From positions 1 through 8,750 of the forward strand of contig JAFDAR010000028.1 of NCBI GenBank assembly GCA_019313735.1: a DNA stretch of 8,750 bases, given 5' to 3'. Under the pieces are notes generated by a model. It was not told the origin of the DNA. It saw only the letters and a program-made list of their open reading frames with translations, and did no database searches. This DNA comes from Deltaproteobacteria bacterium (GTDB lineage Bacteria > Desulfobacterota > Syntrophia > Syntrophales > UBA2210). A program made the position numbers and the translations under genes. This document shows, piece by piece, positions 1 through 6,702 of the stretch. Numbering within the stretch: position 1 is the first letter of the stretch; the number at the start of each line of letters is the position of its first letter.

Positions 1-27
1 CGCTATATGCAGACGACAGCTCACAGA

Positions 28-34
28 AAAGGAG
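28..34 (+). promoter_or_regulatory. ribosome binding site of the rfbA remnant
   Basis: AAAGGAG lies six bases before the ATG at 41. It supports this start and suggests the gene was once translated normally. The promoter would be to the left of the window. Confidence 0.6.
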
Positions 35-105
35 ACACACATGAAGGAAATCGTTCTGGCGGGGGGCTCGGCATCAGGATGCACCCCATTTACAAAGACC
101 ACTAA

Positions 106-257
106 CAAGCGAGACCTTTGCATAACGTCCCCTTTTGCCCAATCTCTGCGTCAGTCTCAAATTTTAATGCTCGAAATATCCAATATATTCCTGTGGTTAA
201 AATTCTCGCCTTCCTTGAACTTGAACAAAATTGAACATTCTGCAAAGGTCTCCAAGC
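106..257. repeat. target-site duplication CAAGC flanking the MITE
   Basis: CAAGC occurs at 106-110 and again at 253-257, directly abutting the outer ends of the 12-bp inverted repeats. Insert plus one duplicate is 147 bp, exactly 49 codons, which is why the host reading frame stays open through the insertion. Confidence 0.9.
111..252. mobile_element. 142-bp MITE with 12-bp perfect terminal inverted repeats
   Basis: GAGACCTTTGCA at 111-122 is exactly repeated in inverted form, TGCAAAGGTCTC, at 241-252. The element is flanked by a 5-bp direct repeat, CAAGC, at 106-110 and 253-257, the footprint of transposition. Removing the element and one CAAGC joins ...FTKTTNK to HLLPIYDKP, the uninterrupted family sequence. 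That confirms both ends independently. It is too short to encode a transposase, so it must have been moved in trans. GAGACCTTTGCA-type ends resemble termini I associate with IS5-like elements of Desulfobacterota, but that family assignment is from memory. Confidence 0.92.
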
Positions 258-469
258 ATTTGCTTCCGATCTATGACAAACCTATGATCTATTACCCGAT
301 CACCACCCTGGTGAATGTCGGGATAGACGAGATACTCATTATAACGGGGGGAAACAGCGCCGGCGATTTCCTGAAACTGCTGGGAAACGGAAAGTCGTTT
401 GGGCTCAAACACCTGAATTACGCCTATCAGGAGGGCGAAGGGGAAATAGCGGCCGCTCTGAGCTTAAGG

Positions 470-604
470 GGCTGTCCAAGAATAGCAATTTTTTCCAAAA
501 TCAAGGCTTACGAAAAAAATTACCGCAGGCATATAGTTGATATTCCGAGGATAATTTTTTGAGCATAACGCAGAGTTTGGGGAAAAGGGCAGTCTCGGAC
601 AGCC
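470..604. mobile_element. second short inverted-repeat (MITE-like) element truncating rfbA
   Basis: GGCTGTCC at 470-477 is matched inversely by GGACAGCC at 597-604. Extending inwards, 12 of the first 14 positions of the two ends pair, and further partial matches follow. The 135-bp interval begins just where similarity to thymidylyltransferase ends. It holds no gene of its own, and its short open frame in phase with rfbA ends in TGA at 560-562. I see no target duplication, and rfbA sequence does not resume beyond it. The event was therefore either an insertion followed by a deletion, or a recombination between element copies. Exact ends are uncertain. Confidence 0.55.
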
Positions 605-691
605 TCCTGGCGGAATTCCGGCCTTTGCCGGAACGACCTGAAATGGTGTTTTTTGACTTTTTACGAACTTGTCAACATTAACAATCCAAAA
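563..691. other. gap between converging rfbA remnant and nfnB
   Basis: It holds the end of the second MITE-like element and the REP-like palindrome, followed by an A+T-rich stretch (about 645-691). No gene and no standard terminator were found for either converging unit. Confidence 0.5.
616..633. repeat. REP-like palindrome TTCCGGC-N4-GCCGGAA
   Basis: The arms TTCCGGC (616-622) and GCCGGAA (627-633) are perfectly complementary around CTTT, giving a strong 7-bp G+C-rich stem. It lies in the 130-bp gap between the rfbA remnant (+) and the converging nfnB (-). A T-rich stretch follows on the + strand (about 649-661), but 15 bases away, so it is not a classical terminator. Extragenic palindromes of this TTCCGGC...GCCGGAA kind are, as I recall, dispersed in many Desulfobacterota genomes. 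It might also stop or stabilise nfnB mRNA ends. Confidence 0.5.
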
Positions 692-2083
692 TTATTTAAG
701 GTATGCGTCAATCGCCCTGGCTGACTTTTTTGCGGCGCCCATTGCCAAGATAACGGTTGCTGAACCTGTAACTATATCTCCACCGGCATAAACTCCTTCA
801 CGGCTGGTCCTGCCGGTTTCTTCGTCGGCCACAATATAGCCCCGCCTGTTCGTCTCCAGGCCGGGGGTAGTAACGGGAATAACGGGATTGGCGCTGGTTC
901 CTATGGCTACTACCACCATATCCACATCTATCACAAATTCGGACCCCTCTATGGGTACAGGCCTGCGTCTCCCGGAATCGTCAGGCTCACCCAGCTCCAT
1001 CCGGATGCATTTCATTCCTTTTACCCATCCATTCTCGTCCCCGATATATTCCACCGGATTGGTAAGGAGCTTGAACTGCACACCCTCTTCTTTTGCGTGA
1101 TGAACTTCCTCCGCCCTCGCCGGCATCTCGACCTCTGTTCTGCGATACACCACGGTAACATTATCGGCGCCCAGACGCAGAGCTGTTCTCGCTGAATCCA
1201 TCGTAACATTGCCCGCGCCGAGGACCGCCACATTTTTCCCACGCGCTATGGGTGTATCATATTCGGGAAATCTGTATGCCTTCATCAGATTGGATCTTGT
1301 GAGATACTCGTTGGCAGAATAGATCCCGCTCAGATTTTCTCCCGGTATATTCATAAAGACAGGCGCGCCCGCGCCTACACCCAGAAATACCGCGTCAAAT
1401 CCCTCGTCGAGGAGATCATCAACCGTTTTTCCCCTCCCAATGACGGCATTTGTAACAACCTCAACTCCCATCTTCTCAAGGTATGATATCTCAGCGTCCA
1501 CGATGTCCTTGGGAAGACGGAATTCGGGAATTCCATAGATAAGGACTCCCCCGGACTTGTGCAATCCCTCGAATATAGTGACCTTATGCCCGCATTTTAC
1601 AAGGTCCCCGGCAATTGTAAGCCCGGCCGGACCGGAACCAACAACGGCCACTCTTTTGCCCGATGATGCCGGCATTTCGGGAATCTGAACAGCGCCGGTA
1701 TTGCGCTCATAATCAGCGGCAAAACGTTCGAGCCTTCCTATGGCAACCGGCTCTCCTTTTTTGCCCAGGATGCACAGACTCTCACACTGGCTCTCCTGGG
1801 GACATACCCTGCCGCAAATGGCGGGGAGGGTGTTTGTTTCCTTTATCCGGCGGGCTGCCCCTGTAAAATCTCTTTTGGTAATCAGTTTTATAAATCCCGG
1901 GATATCAACATCCACGGGACATCCCTTTATACATAGAGGCTTCTTGCACTGCAGACACCTGCCAGCTTCAATTACAGCCTGCTCTTCCGTATAACCGAGA
2001 GGAACTTCATCAAAATTTCCGCTACGAACCTTCGGGTCCTGCTCCGGCATATCCTGCCGGGGAATCTTTTCCTTTTTACTCAT
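692..2083 (-). CDS. nfnB: NADH-dependent ferredoxin:NADP+ oxidoreductase, large subunit (NfnB / GltD-like FAD and Fe-S subunit)
   Basis: With NfnA this forms the soluble electron-bifurcating transhydrogenase that couples NADPH oxidation to reduction of NAD+ and ferredoxin, and the reverse. The 463-residue protein has the family's layout. An N-terminal Fe-S domain carries C43xxCx4Cx3C55 and C90x3Cx5Cx3C104, for two [4Fe-4S] clusters. An FAD Rossmann loop GSGPAG follows at 149-154, then a second dinucleotide (NADPH) loop GAGNVTMDSAR at 289-299 with VYRR at 312-315. The FAD-closing motif GGDIVTGSATVI is at 435-446. I chose the ATG at 2083: it overlaps the nfnA stop by 8 bp (ATGAGTAA), a coupled start, and gives a normal N-terminus. 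An upstream ATG at 2119 would add 12 basic residues. The same fold occurs in glutamate synthase small subunit (GltD), but no large glutamate synthase gene is adjacent and NfnA is, so Nfn is preferred. Confidence 0.9.
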   Translation of the reverse strand: MSKKEKIPRQDMPEQDPKVRSGNFDEVPLGYTEEQAVIEAGRCLQCKKPLCIKGCPVDVDIPGFIKLITKRDFTGAARRIKETNTLPAICGRVCPQESQCESLCILGKKGEPVAIGRLERFAADYERNTGAVQIPEMPASSGKRVAVVGSGPAGLTIAGDLVKCGHKVTIFEGLHKSGGVLIYGIPEFRLPKDIVDAEISYLEKMGVEVVTNAVIGRGKTVDDLLDEGFDAVFLGVGAGAPVFMNIPGENLSGIYSANEYLTRSNLMKAYRFPEYDTPIARGKNVAVLGAGNVTMDSARTALRLGADNVTVVYRRTEVEMPARAEEVHHAKEEGVQFKLLTNPVEYIGDENGWVKGMKCIRMELGEPDDSGRRRPVPIEGSEFVIDVDMVVVAIGTSANPVIPVTTPGLETNRRGYIVADEETGRTSREGVYAGGDIVTGSATVILAMGAAKKSARAIDAYLK

Positions 2084-2903
2084 GACATCTGCACCCCTTT
2101 CTCGCTTCCGCCTCTTCATTGTTATACATCCTGAGGCGGTTCATCAGGAGATCAAAGTCCACACCATGTCCGTCAAACTCGGGGCCATCCACGCATGCAA
2201 ATTTCGTCTTCCCTCCAACAGCAACGCGACACGCACCGCACATACCGGTCGCGTCCACCATGATCGGATTCAGGCTTACAATGGTTTTTATTTTATAGGG
2301 TCTTGTGACCTCGCACAGAAACTTCATCATCGGAACGGGACCTATCGCGAAAACCCTGTTAATGACCTCTCCGGATTCAATGAGGTCTTGCAGCACATTC
2401 GTCACAAAACCATGAACGCCGTAGCTGCCGTCGTCGGTGGACACAATGAGCCTGTCACATATCTCCTGTATCTCGTCTTCAAGTATAAGGATATCCTTTG
2501 ACCGGGCGCCTATAATGGCTATTACCTTGTTGCCGGCCTCTTTCAGGGCCTTGATTATCGGATAGGCGACACCGATGCCCACCCCGCCGCCGACAACCAC
2601 AGTGGTTCCAAAATTTTCCATCTCCGTTGGTGTTCCGAGCGGACCGAGAACGGCAAAAAGATCTTCTCCCTTTTTCATCGCTGCGAGACACATAGTGGTC
2701 TTGCCAACGACCTGAAATATAATGGTTATCGTTCCCGCGTCTATGTCGGAATCAACTATGGTCAGGGGGATACGCTCTCCCTTTTCTTCAGTCATAATAA
2801 CGACAAACTGCCCGGCTTTCCTCTTTGCCGCAATCTGAGGGGCATCAATCGTCATTCGGAATACATTTTCAGACAACTGAGCCTTTTCCACTACCCTGTT
2901 CAA
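2076..2903 (-). CDS. nfnA: NADH-dependent ferredoxin:NADP+ oxidoreductase, small subunit (NfnA; sulfide dehydrogenase-like)
   Basis: This is the FAD/[2Fe-2S] subunit that exchanges electrons with NAD(H) in the NfnAB complex. The 275-residue protein belongs to the ferredoxin-NADP reductase superfamily. It has an N-terminal FAD-binding beta barrel with RIPLTI at 44-49, then an NAD-binding Rossmann domain with GGGVGIG at 105-111 and GPVPMM at 189-194. The C-terminal cluster region is DATGMCGAC...FAC, where C222, C225 and C237 lie near D217. In characterised NfnA the [2Fe-2S] cluster is held by three cysteines and an aspartate, and D217 fits that role. The start is TTG at 2903, placed by a very strong Shine-Dalgarno. 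No in-frame ATG lies close by, and a nearer ATG reads into TGA after two codons. The stop overlaps the nfnB start, so the two subunits are translationally coupled. Homologues are also annotated as sulfide dehydrogenase or dihydroorotate dehydrogenase electron-transfer subunit; the adjacent nfnB decides. Confidence 0.9.
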   Translation of the reverse strand: MNRVVEKAQLSENVFRMTIDAPQIAAKRKAGQFVVIMTEEKGERIPLTIVDSDIDAGTITIIFQVVGKTTMCLAAMKKGEDLFAVLGPLGTPTEMENFGTTVVVGGGVGIGVAYPIIKALKEAGNKVIAIIGARSKDILILEDEIQEICDRLIVSTDDGSYGVHGFVTNVLQDLIESGEVINRVFAIGPVPMMKFLCEVTRPYKIKTIVSLNPIMVDATGMCGACRVAVGGKTKFACVDGPEFDGHGVDFDLLMNRLRMYNNEEAEARKGCRCHE

Positions 2904-2907
2904 AACA

Positions 2908-2915
2908 TCACCTCC
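2908..2915 (-). promoter_or_regulatory. strong Shine-Dalgarno deciding the TTG start of nfnA
   Basis: On the - strand GGAGGTGA, fully complementary to the 16S rRNA tail, sits four bases before TTG at 2903. It partly overlaps an out-of-frame ATG that reads ATG TTT TGA. The strength of the site makes the rare TTG start convincing. Confidence 0.75.
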
Positions 2916-2960
2916 AAATCATTCTGTATCGGTCAAGCGCACAACACGAGACATAGGAAT

Positions 2961-3106
2961 CAAGAATAAATAAGTTATACAGATTGCGCCATAATTTTGT
3001 TTGTTTTCAAGGCGTATTGAAGCGGGCATAACGAGTTATGTAAGCTTTGACACAACACAGAAAACAAGCAAAAGGACAAGCAAGGTGTATGAGTTATTTA
3101 TGCTTG
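2961..3106. repeat. imperfect fold-back (MITE-like) element between emo and nfnA
   Basis: The segment 2962-2980 pairs with 3087-3105 at 16 of 19 positions. Inside that, ttttgtttgttttc (about 2995-3008) pairs with gaaaacaagcaaaa (about 3059-3072) at 13 of 14, and a small palindrome cataac-ga-gttatg lies at the centre near 3028-3041. The whole ~146-bp unit can fold back on itself, like a degraded MITE. A looser outer pair of GAGAC ends (2948-2952 and the complement in 3126-3130) might be the true termini, but the arms differ by about 11 bases. No target duplication and no coding frame were found. It separates the ETF-EMO genes from nfnAB. Confidence 0.55.
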
Positions 3107-3317
3107 CTGACTTAGTCTATTAAAGGTCTCTCTTTGAGGAAATACTCCCCTTAGACTCCCCGGTAACTCTTCCAAAATCAAGCGGATCTAATGCGATATT
3201 ATTGACGGTCTCAGGCGTGGCCAACCGATGAGTAAACACATACTCAGGAGAATTACTCTGTCACGCGGCCACTCTGCTCTTATCAAACCATCAATGATTG
3301 GGCTACGCTGCTCTCCC
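3107..3317. other. intergenic stretch downstream of emo, no gene recognised
   Basis: Nothing here resembles a conserved protein. On the - strand a frame of about 46 codons (3265 down to 3127) is open but has no convincing start or SD. A weak stem TGAGTA-aacaca-TACTCA is at 3229-3246, with an outer GTGGCC/GGCCAC pair at 3217-3222 and 3267-3272. It has no U-tract, so I do not call a terminator. I found no clear promoter for nfnAB in the whole 2904-3317 gap. Confidence 0.4.
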
Positions 3318-5300
3318 TTACTCCAGAGCTGCTGCTACTATTTCGGCCAGATCCAGTACCCGTACCGAATCCTCCGAGTTCTTATCCTTCAGGCCGTCTT
3401 CAAACATGGTCATGCAATACGGACAGCAGGTGCAGATTGTATCAGGCTCTTCTTTCAGAGCCTGTTCGGTACGCGCTATATAGATTCGATCACCAACGCT
3501 TTCTTCCATCCACATGCGACCGCCACCGCCGCCGCAGCAGAATGCCTTTTCGTGATTGCGCTCCATCTCCGCCGGCGCTTTGTTTGTAACAGCAGCGATC
3601 ACCTTGCGGGGTTGCTCGTAAATTGAGTTATAACGCCCCAGATAACATGAATCATGAAATACCACTTTGCCAAAATCGCCGCCGCCGTTGAATTTAAGCC
3701 TTCCCTCCTCGATAAGATTGTTGATAAACTCAGCGTGATGAATGACCTCGAAGTCGGCCCCGTACTGGCGGTAGTCATTCTTCAGAGTGTTGTAGCAGTG
3801 GGGGCATTGGACGATAATCTTCTTGACACCCTTCTCTTTGAAGAGATTGACATTCTCCCGGGCCATGAGGTCAAAAATGTACTCATTGCCCAGGCGTCTC
3901 ACGCTATCGCCGCAACACAGTTCCTCCTTGCCCAGAACCCCCCACGATATGCCGGCGGCATTGAGAACTTTGGCCGTAGCCAGCGTTACACGCCTGCTGC
4001 GGGGATCGAGAGCACCAGCACAACCAACGTAGAACAGGTATTCGGTCACATCTGCTTCAAAGGGTTTGGCCCCGGCCTCCTCCATCCATGCGGTACGCTT
4101 CTCGGGAGCGATGCCCCACGGGTTGCTGCGCCCCTCCATGTTCTCGAAAAAGTTGAGCAGTTCGGGGGGAAACTTGGCTTTCATCTCTACCAGGTTTCGG
4201 CGCACATCGACAATCTTGGGTACATGCTCAATGAACACCGGGCATACTTCCATACATGCGCCACATGTGGTGCAGTCCCAAATGGCCGCCTCGGATACGC
4301 TGTCTTCCCGATCATCCGCGATGAGCGGGGTGACAGGCTCTTCACCTCGTACCAGCCCCGGCCCGTTTTTCAGCATGTTTACCTTGATGTTATGGATGAG
4401 AACTTTTGGGTCCAACGCCTTGCCGGTGAATGCAGCGGGGCAGTTATCGACGCAGCGACCGCATTCGGTGCAGGAATATGAATCAAACAGATCCTTCCAG
4501 GTAAATTGATCAACCCGTTCCACTCCGTAGATATTACCCTTCGCAAATTCCTCGCGGGGCTGAGTGTTAATCTTCTCCAGACTTCTGAAAAAACAGTTGG
4601 GAATCGCTGTCAGGATGTGCATATGTTTGCTGTAGGGCAAGTAGTTGAGAAAGGTGAGAAGCACGATGGCATGGATCCACCAGAAGATATTTGCCGTAAT
4701 CTCCAGTGCCCCCGCCGAGATACCACTCAGGATAGTCGTACTTACGAAGGCGGAGATTGGCATATAACCGGCCGCTTTCTCGATACCCTGTCCTATCTCG
4801 GCGCCGTGCATGCCGAAGAAGGCGACCATCAAGGTGGCAACGAGCCCCAGGATTACAAAGGCATCTACACTCTTCGCATCGATATATGAAGGCGGGAAAA
4901 TCAATCGCCGGATAACTGCGGAACATACGGCCAGCAGAGCGATGATTGATGCGATATCAAAAATCCAGGCCAGTGCGTGATACGCGCCAGCCGGCAGCCT
5001 GGACAGACTGATATAATCCGGGGCCAGACCGTGGAGCAGGAACTCGGTATTGGCTATCAGTAAAAGCATGAAAGCCCAGAAAAGTATGGCGTGATTTATG
5101 CCGAAACGATAGCCGTGGGAGATTGTGCATCGTTGCGCGAACGGGTAATAGATGACGCTCCAGATACGTTTGGCAATATCTTTAAAACGATTATCTGGTT
5201 TTCCCAGAGCGACCAGACGGAAACGATGGTAACAACTCCAACCGAAGAAGGCTATAAAGATGATGAAGATTACAATAAATATCAGAGTGTTGGCAGACAC
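3318..5300 (-). CDS. emo: membrane-bound ETF:menaquinone oxidoreductase (EMO), cytochrome b / Fe-S / CCG-domain protein
   Basis: This protein takes electrons from reduced ETF and passes them to (methyl)menaquinone in the cytoplasmic membrane; the function was shown for relatives in syntrophic fatty-acid degraders. The 660-residue chain has an N-terminal NarI-like membrane domain with hydrophobic segments near 4-21, 71-89, 111-130, 146-164, 183-199 and 204-221. Histidines suited to b-heme ligation are H62, H70, H90, H108, H165, H210, H226 and H228. Two [4Fe-4S] motifs follow, CTECGRCVDNCP (C277-C287) and CTTCGACMEVCP (C343-C353). Then come two CCG domains, C427/C462-C463/C499-C502 and C552/C588-C589/C626-C629, the type that binds noncubane clusters in HdrB. 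The start is GTG at 5300, with AAAGGAG (5307-5313) six bases upstream. It lies 38 bp after etfA, so it is almost certainly cotranscribed. Heterodisulfide reductase-like or glycolate oxidase-like labels are possible, but the etfBA-emo order argues for EMO. Confidence 0.88.
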   Translation of the reverse strand: MSANTLIFIVIFIIFIAFFGWSCYHRFRLVALGKPDNRFKDIAKRIWSVIYYPFAQRCTISHGYRFGINHAILFWAFMLLLIANTEFLLHGLAPDYISLSRLPAGAYHALAWIFDIASIIALLAVCSAVIRRLIFPPSYIDAKSVDAFVILGLVATLMVAFFGMHGAEIGQGIEKAAGYMPISAFVSTTILSGISAGALEITANIFWWIHAIVLLTFLNYLPYSKHMHILTAIPNCFFRSLEKINTQPREEFAKGNIYGVERVDQFTWKDLFDSYSCTECGRCVDNCPAAFTGKALDPKVLIHNIKVNMLKNGPGLVRGEEPVTPLIADDREDSVSEAAIWDCTTCGACMEVCPVFIEHVPKIVDVRRNLVEMKAKFPPELLNFFENMEGRSNPWGIAPEKRTAWMEEAGAKPFEADVTEYLFYVGCAGALDPRSRRVTLATAKVLNAAGISWGVLGKEELCCGDSVRRLGNEYIFDLMARENVNLFKEKGVKKIIVQCPHCYNTLKNDYRQYGADFEVIHHAEFINNLIEEGRLKFNGGGDFGKVVFHDSCYLGRYNSIYEQPRKVIAAVTNKAPAEMERNHEKAFCCGGGGGRMWMEESVGDRIYIARTEQALKEEPDTICTCCPYCMTMFEDGLKDKNSEDSVRVLDLAEIVAAALE

Positions 5301-5338
5301 GGTTTACTCCTTTGTTGGTGTACTCAAATACTGTATAG

Positions 5339-6682
5339 CTAACTTGCTTTCTTGCTACGCAACTCTTTCAGCCGGTTTGTAATAGATGGGACCACCTGAA
5401 AGACATCGCCGACGATACCATAGGTAGCCACTTCGAAGATCGCCGCGGATCTATCATGATTTATAGCGATGATTACATCCGAATCCTGCATACCGACCAG
5501 ATGCTGGATAGCTCCAGAAATTGCGCAGGCGATATATATCTTTGGCCTCACCGTTTTGCCGGTCTGGCCAACCTGACGCTCCGGGGGCATGTATCCAGCC
5601 TCCACAGCGGCACGTGAACAACCTACAACGCCTCCCAGTTCATCGGCCAGTTCCTGCAGAATGCCAAAGTTTTCTTCGCTTAACATGCCGCGTCCGCCGG
5701 AGACAATAACATCCGCCGCCGCGACATCTATCGCATCCGCCCCCTGCCTGCGATCATCAATCACTTCCAGCACTTTGGTCAGGATATCGTCCTCTCTGAC
5801 CGGTGATAACTCCCTGACGATTTCCCCACTGAGGGCAGTGTCTCTCACCGGCATGGGCATCACGTGCGGTCGAACAGTAGACATCTGAGGTCTGGTGCGC
5901 TCGGTCACAATTGTTGCCATGATGTTGCCGCCGAAAGCGGGTCGGGTCTGCAACAAAAACCCCCTTTCATCGATAGCCAGCCCAGTGCAATCTGCCGTCA
6001 AACCTGTAAGCCGATGCGTGGCCACTGCCCCTGCCAGGTCTCTACCCAAACCGGTGGCACCTACAAGAATGATCTCCGGCTTGTACTTTTCCACCAGATA
6101 GCAGACAGACTTGTAATACGACTCGGTGCGGTAATTATGAAAAATGGGATCATCAATTAGGTAGGTTTTGGAGGCTCCATGGTAGAATGATTCATCGCAG
6201 AGATGCTCCACCTTATCTCCGATAACGACCGAGCACAGCTCGACTCCCAGGGTTTTGGCAAGGTCAGCTCCTACTCCCAGCAGTTCCCAGGAAACAGTGG
6301 CTACTTCACCGCCCGTATGTTCCACAAAGACCCAAACGCCCTTATATTCTCTTATTTTAGCCAGTATGGCGGCTTCCTCGTCGGTTAACTCTTCCGCCTT
6401 CTCAACCCCAGGCTTAGCAGCCTTCTGTGCTTCCCATTGTTTGAGAAGATCGAGTTCTTCCGGGGTCAGGTACATCTCTATGGCTTCAGATGGGCATATC
6501 TTCACACACTTGCCGCAACCGATGCAGTCCTTTGTGTCGATGATCGGCTCACCCTTATCATCTATCGTTATACAGCCTTTGGGACAGGACGTTTCGCAAC
6601 GACCGCCACACGCAATGCACTTACCGGGAATAAACCGGGCTACGCCTCGTGGTTTCTTTATCTTTTTTGTCTTCTCATCCAT
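5339..6682 (-). CDS. etfA: electron transfer flavoprotein alpha subunit with N-terminal ferredoxin domain
   Basis: EtfA pairs with EtfB to carry electrons on FAD from acyl-CoA dehydrogenases or similar enzymes, here probably to EMO. It is 447 residues, against about 320 for a plain EtfA. The extra N-terminus is a two-cluster ferredoxin domain: C22xxC25xxxC29xxxC33 and a canonical C53xxC56xxC59xxxC63P. A charged linker (about 72-112) follows, then the ETF alpha/beta domain from about 116 and the C-terminal FAD domain with SGGRG (328-332), VGCSRAAVEAGYMP (353-366), GQTGKTVRP (372-380), SGAIQHL (389-395) and NHD (408-410). Such Fd-EtfA fusions occur in caffeyl-CoA reductase and lactate dehydrogenase complexes of anaerobes, often with electron bifurcation. 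The ATG start is 20 bp past the etfB stop and has only a weak SD, suggesting coupling to etfB translation. The first cluster motif has one residue more than usual between its second and third cysteines. Confidence 0.95.
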   Translation of the reverse strand: MDEKTKKIKKPRGVARFIPGKCIACGGRCETSCPKGCITIDDKGEPIIDTKDCIGCGKCVKICPSEAIEMYLTPEELDLLKQWEAQKAAKPGVEKAEELTDEEAAILAKIREYKGVWVFVEHTGGEVATVSWELLGVGADLAKTLGVELCSVVIGDKVEHLCDESFYHGASKTYLIDDPIFHNYRTESYYKSVCYLVEKYKPEIILVGATGLGRDLAGAVATHRLTGLTADCTGLAIDERGFLLQTRPAFGGNIMATIVTERTRPQMSTVRPHVMPMPVRDTALSGEIVRELSPVREDDILTKVLEVIDDRRQGADAIDVAAADVIVSGGRGMLSEENFGILQELADELGGVVGCSRAAVEAGYMPPERQVGQTGKTVRPKIYIACAISGAIQHLVGMQDSDVIIAINHDRSAAIFEVATYGIVGDVFQVVPSITNRLKELRSKKAS

Positions 6683-6702
6683 ATCTTTAATCCGTGTAGA
6701 GT

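Larger units (their letters stand above)
41..562 (+). pseudogene. rfbA: broken glucose-1-phosphate thymidylyltransferase (RfbA/RmlA type), carrying a MITE and 3'-truncated
   Basis: The intact enzyme makes dTDP-glucose from glucose-1-phosphate and dTTP, the first step of dTDP-sugar (rhamnose) synthesis for surface polysaccharide. The N-terminus MKEIVLAGGS (residues 1-10) and the block HLLPIYDKPMIYYPI (residues 73-87) are clear family signatures. Three kinds of damage are visible. The GGSGTR-type nucleotide-binding loop reads GGSASGCTPF, without the usual arginine. Residues 24-72 are encoded by an inserted MITE plus its duplicated target. Similarity stops after about residue 142 (EIAAALSL), near base 468, where a second repeat begins, so only the first third or so of a roughly 290-residue enzyme remains. 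The last ~30 codons, to the TGA at 560-562, are repeat-derived and not family sequence. An SD (aaaggag, 28-34) precedes the ATG. Family identity is firm; I infer that it makes no active enzyme. Confidence 0.85.

Noticed and set aside
692..2083. nfnB as glutamate synthase small subunit (gltD)
   Set aside because: The fold is the same, but it is coupled by overlap to nfnA and no large-subunit gene is near.
2084..2119. Longer N-terminus for nfnB from the ATG at 2119
   Set aside because: It adds 12 mostly basic residues and enlarges the overlap with nfnA to 44 bp; the ATG at 2083 overlaps the stop by only 8 bp.
2082..2501. 139-codon open frame on the + strand across the nfnA 3' end
   Set aside because: Antisense to the cluster-binding C-terminus of NfnA; an open frame by chance.
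3127..3265. About 46 open codons on the - strand between emo and nfnA
   Set aside because: No SD, no ATG, no family resemblance; probably non-coding, though a degraded gene remnant cannot be excluded.
3217..3272. Nested stems downstream of emo as an intrinsic terminator
   Set aside because: The stems are short, the loops large, and no run of U follows on the - strand.
3654..4481. 275-codon open frame on the + strand
   Set aside because: It lies fully antisense to emo, has no family resemblance, and mirrors the codon pattern of the well-supported - strand gene.
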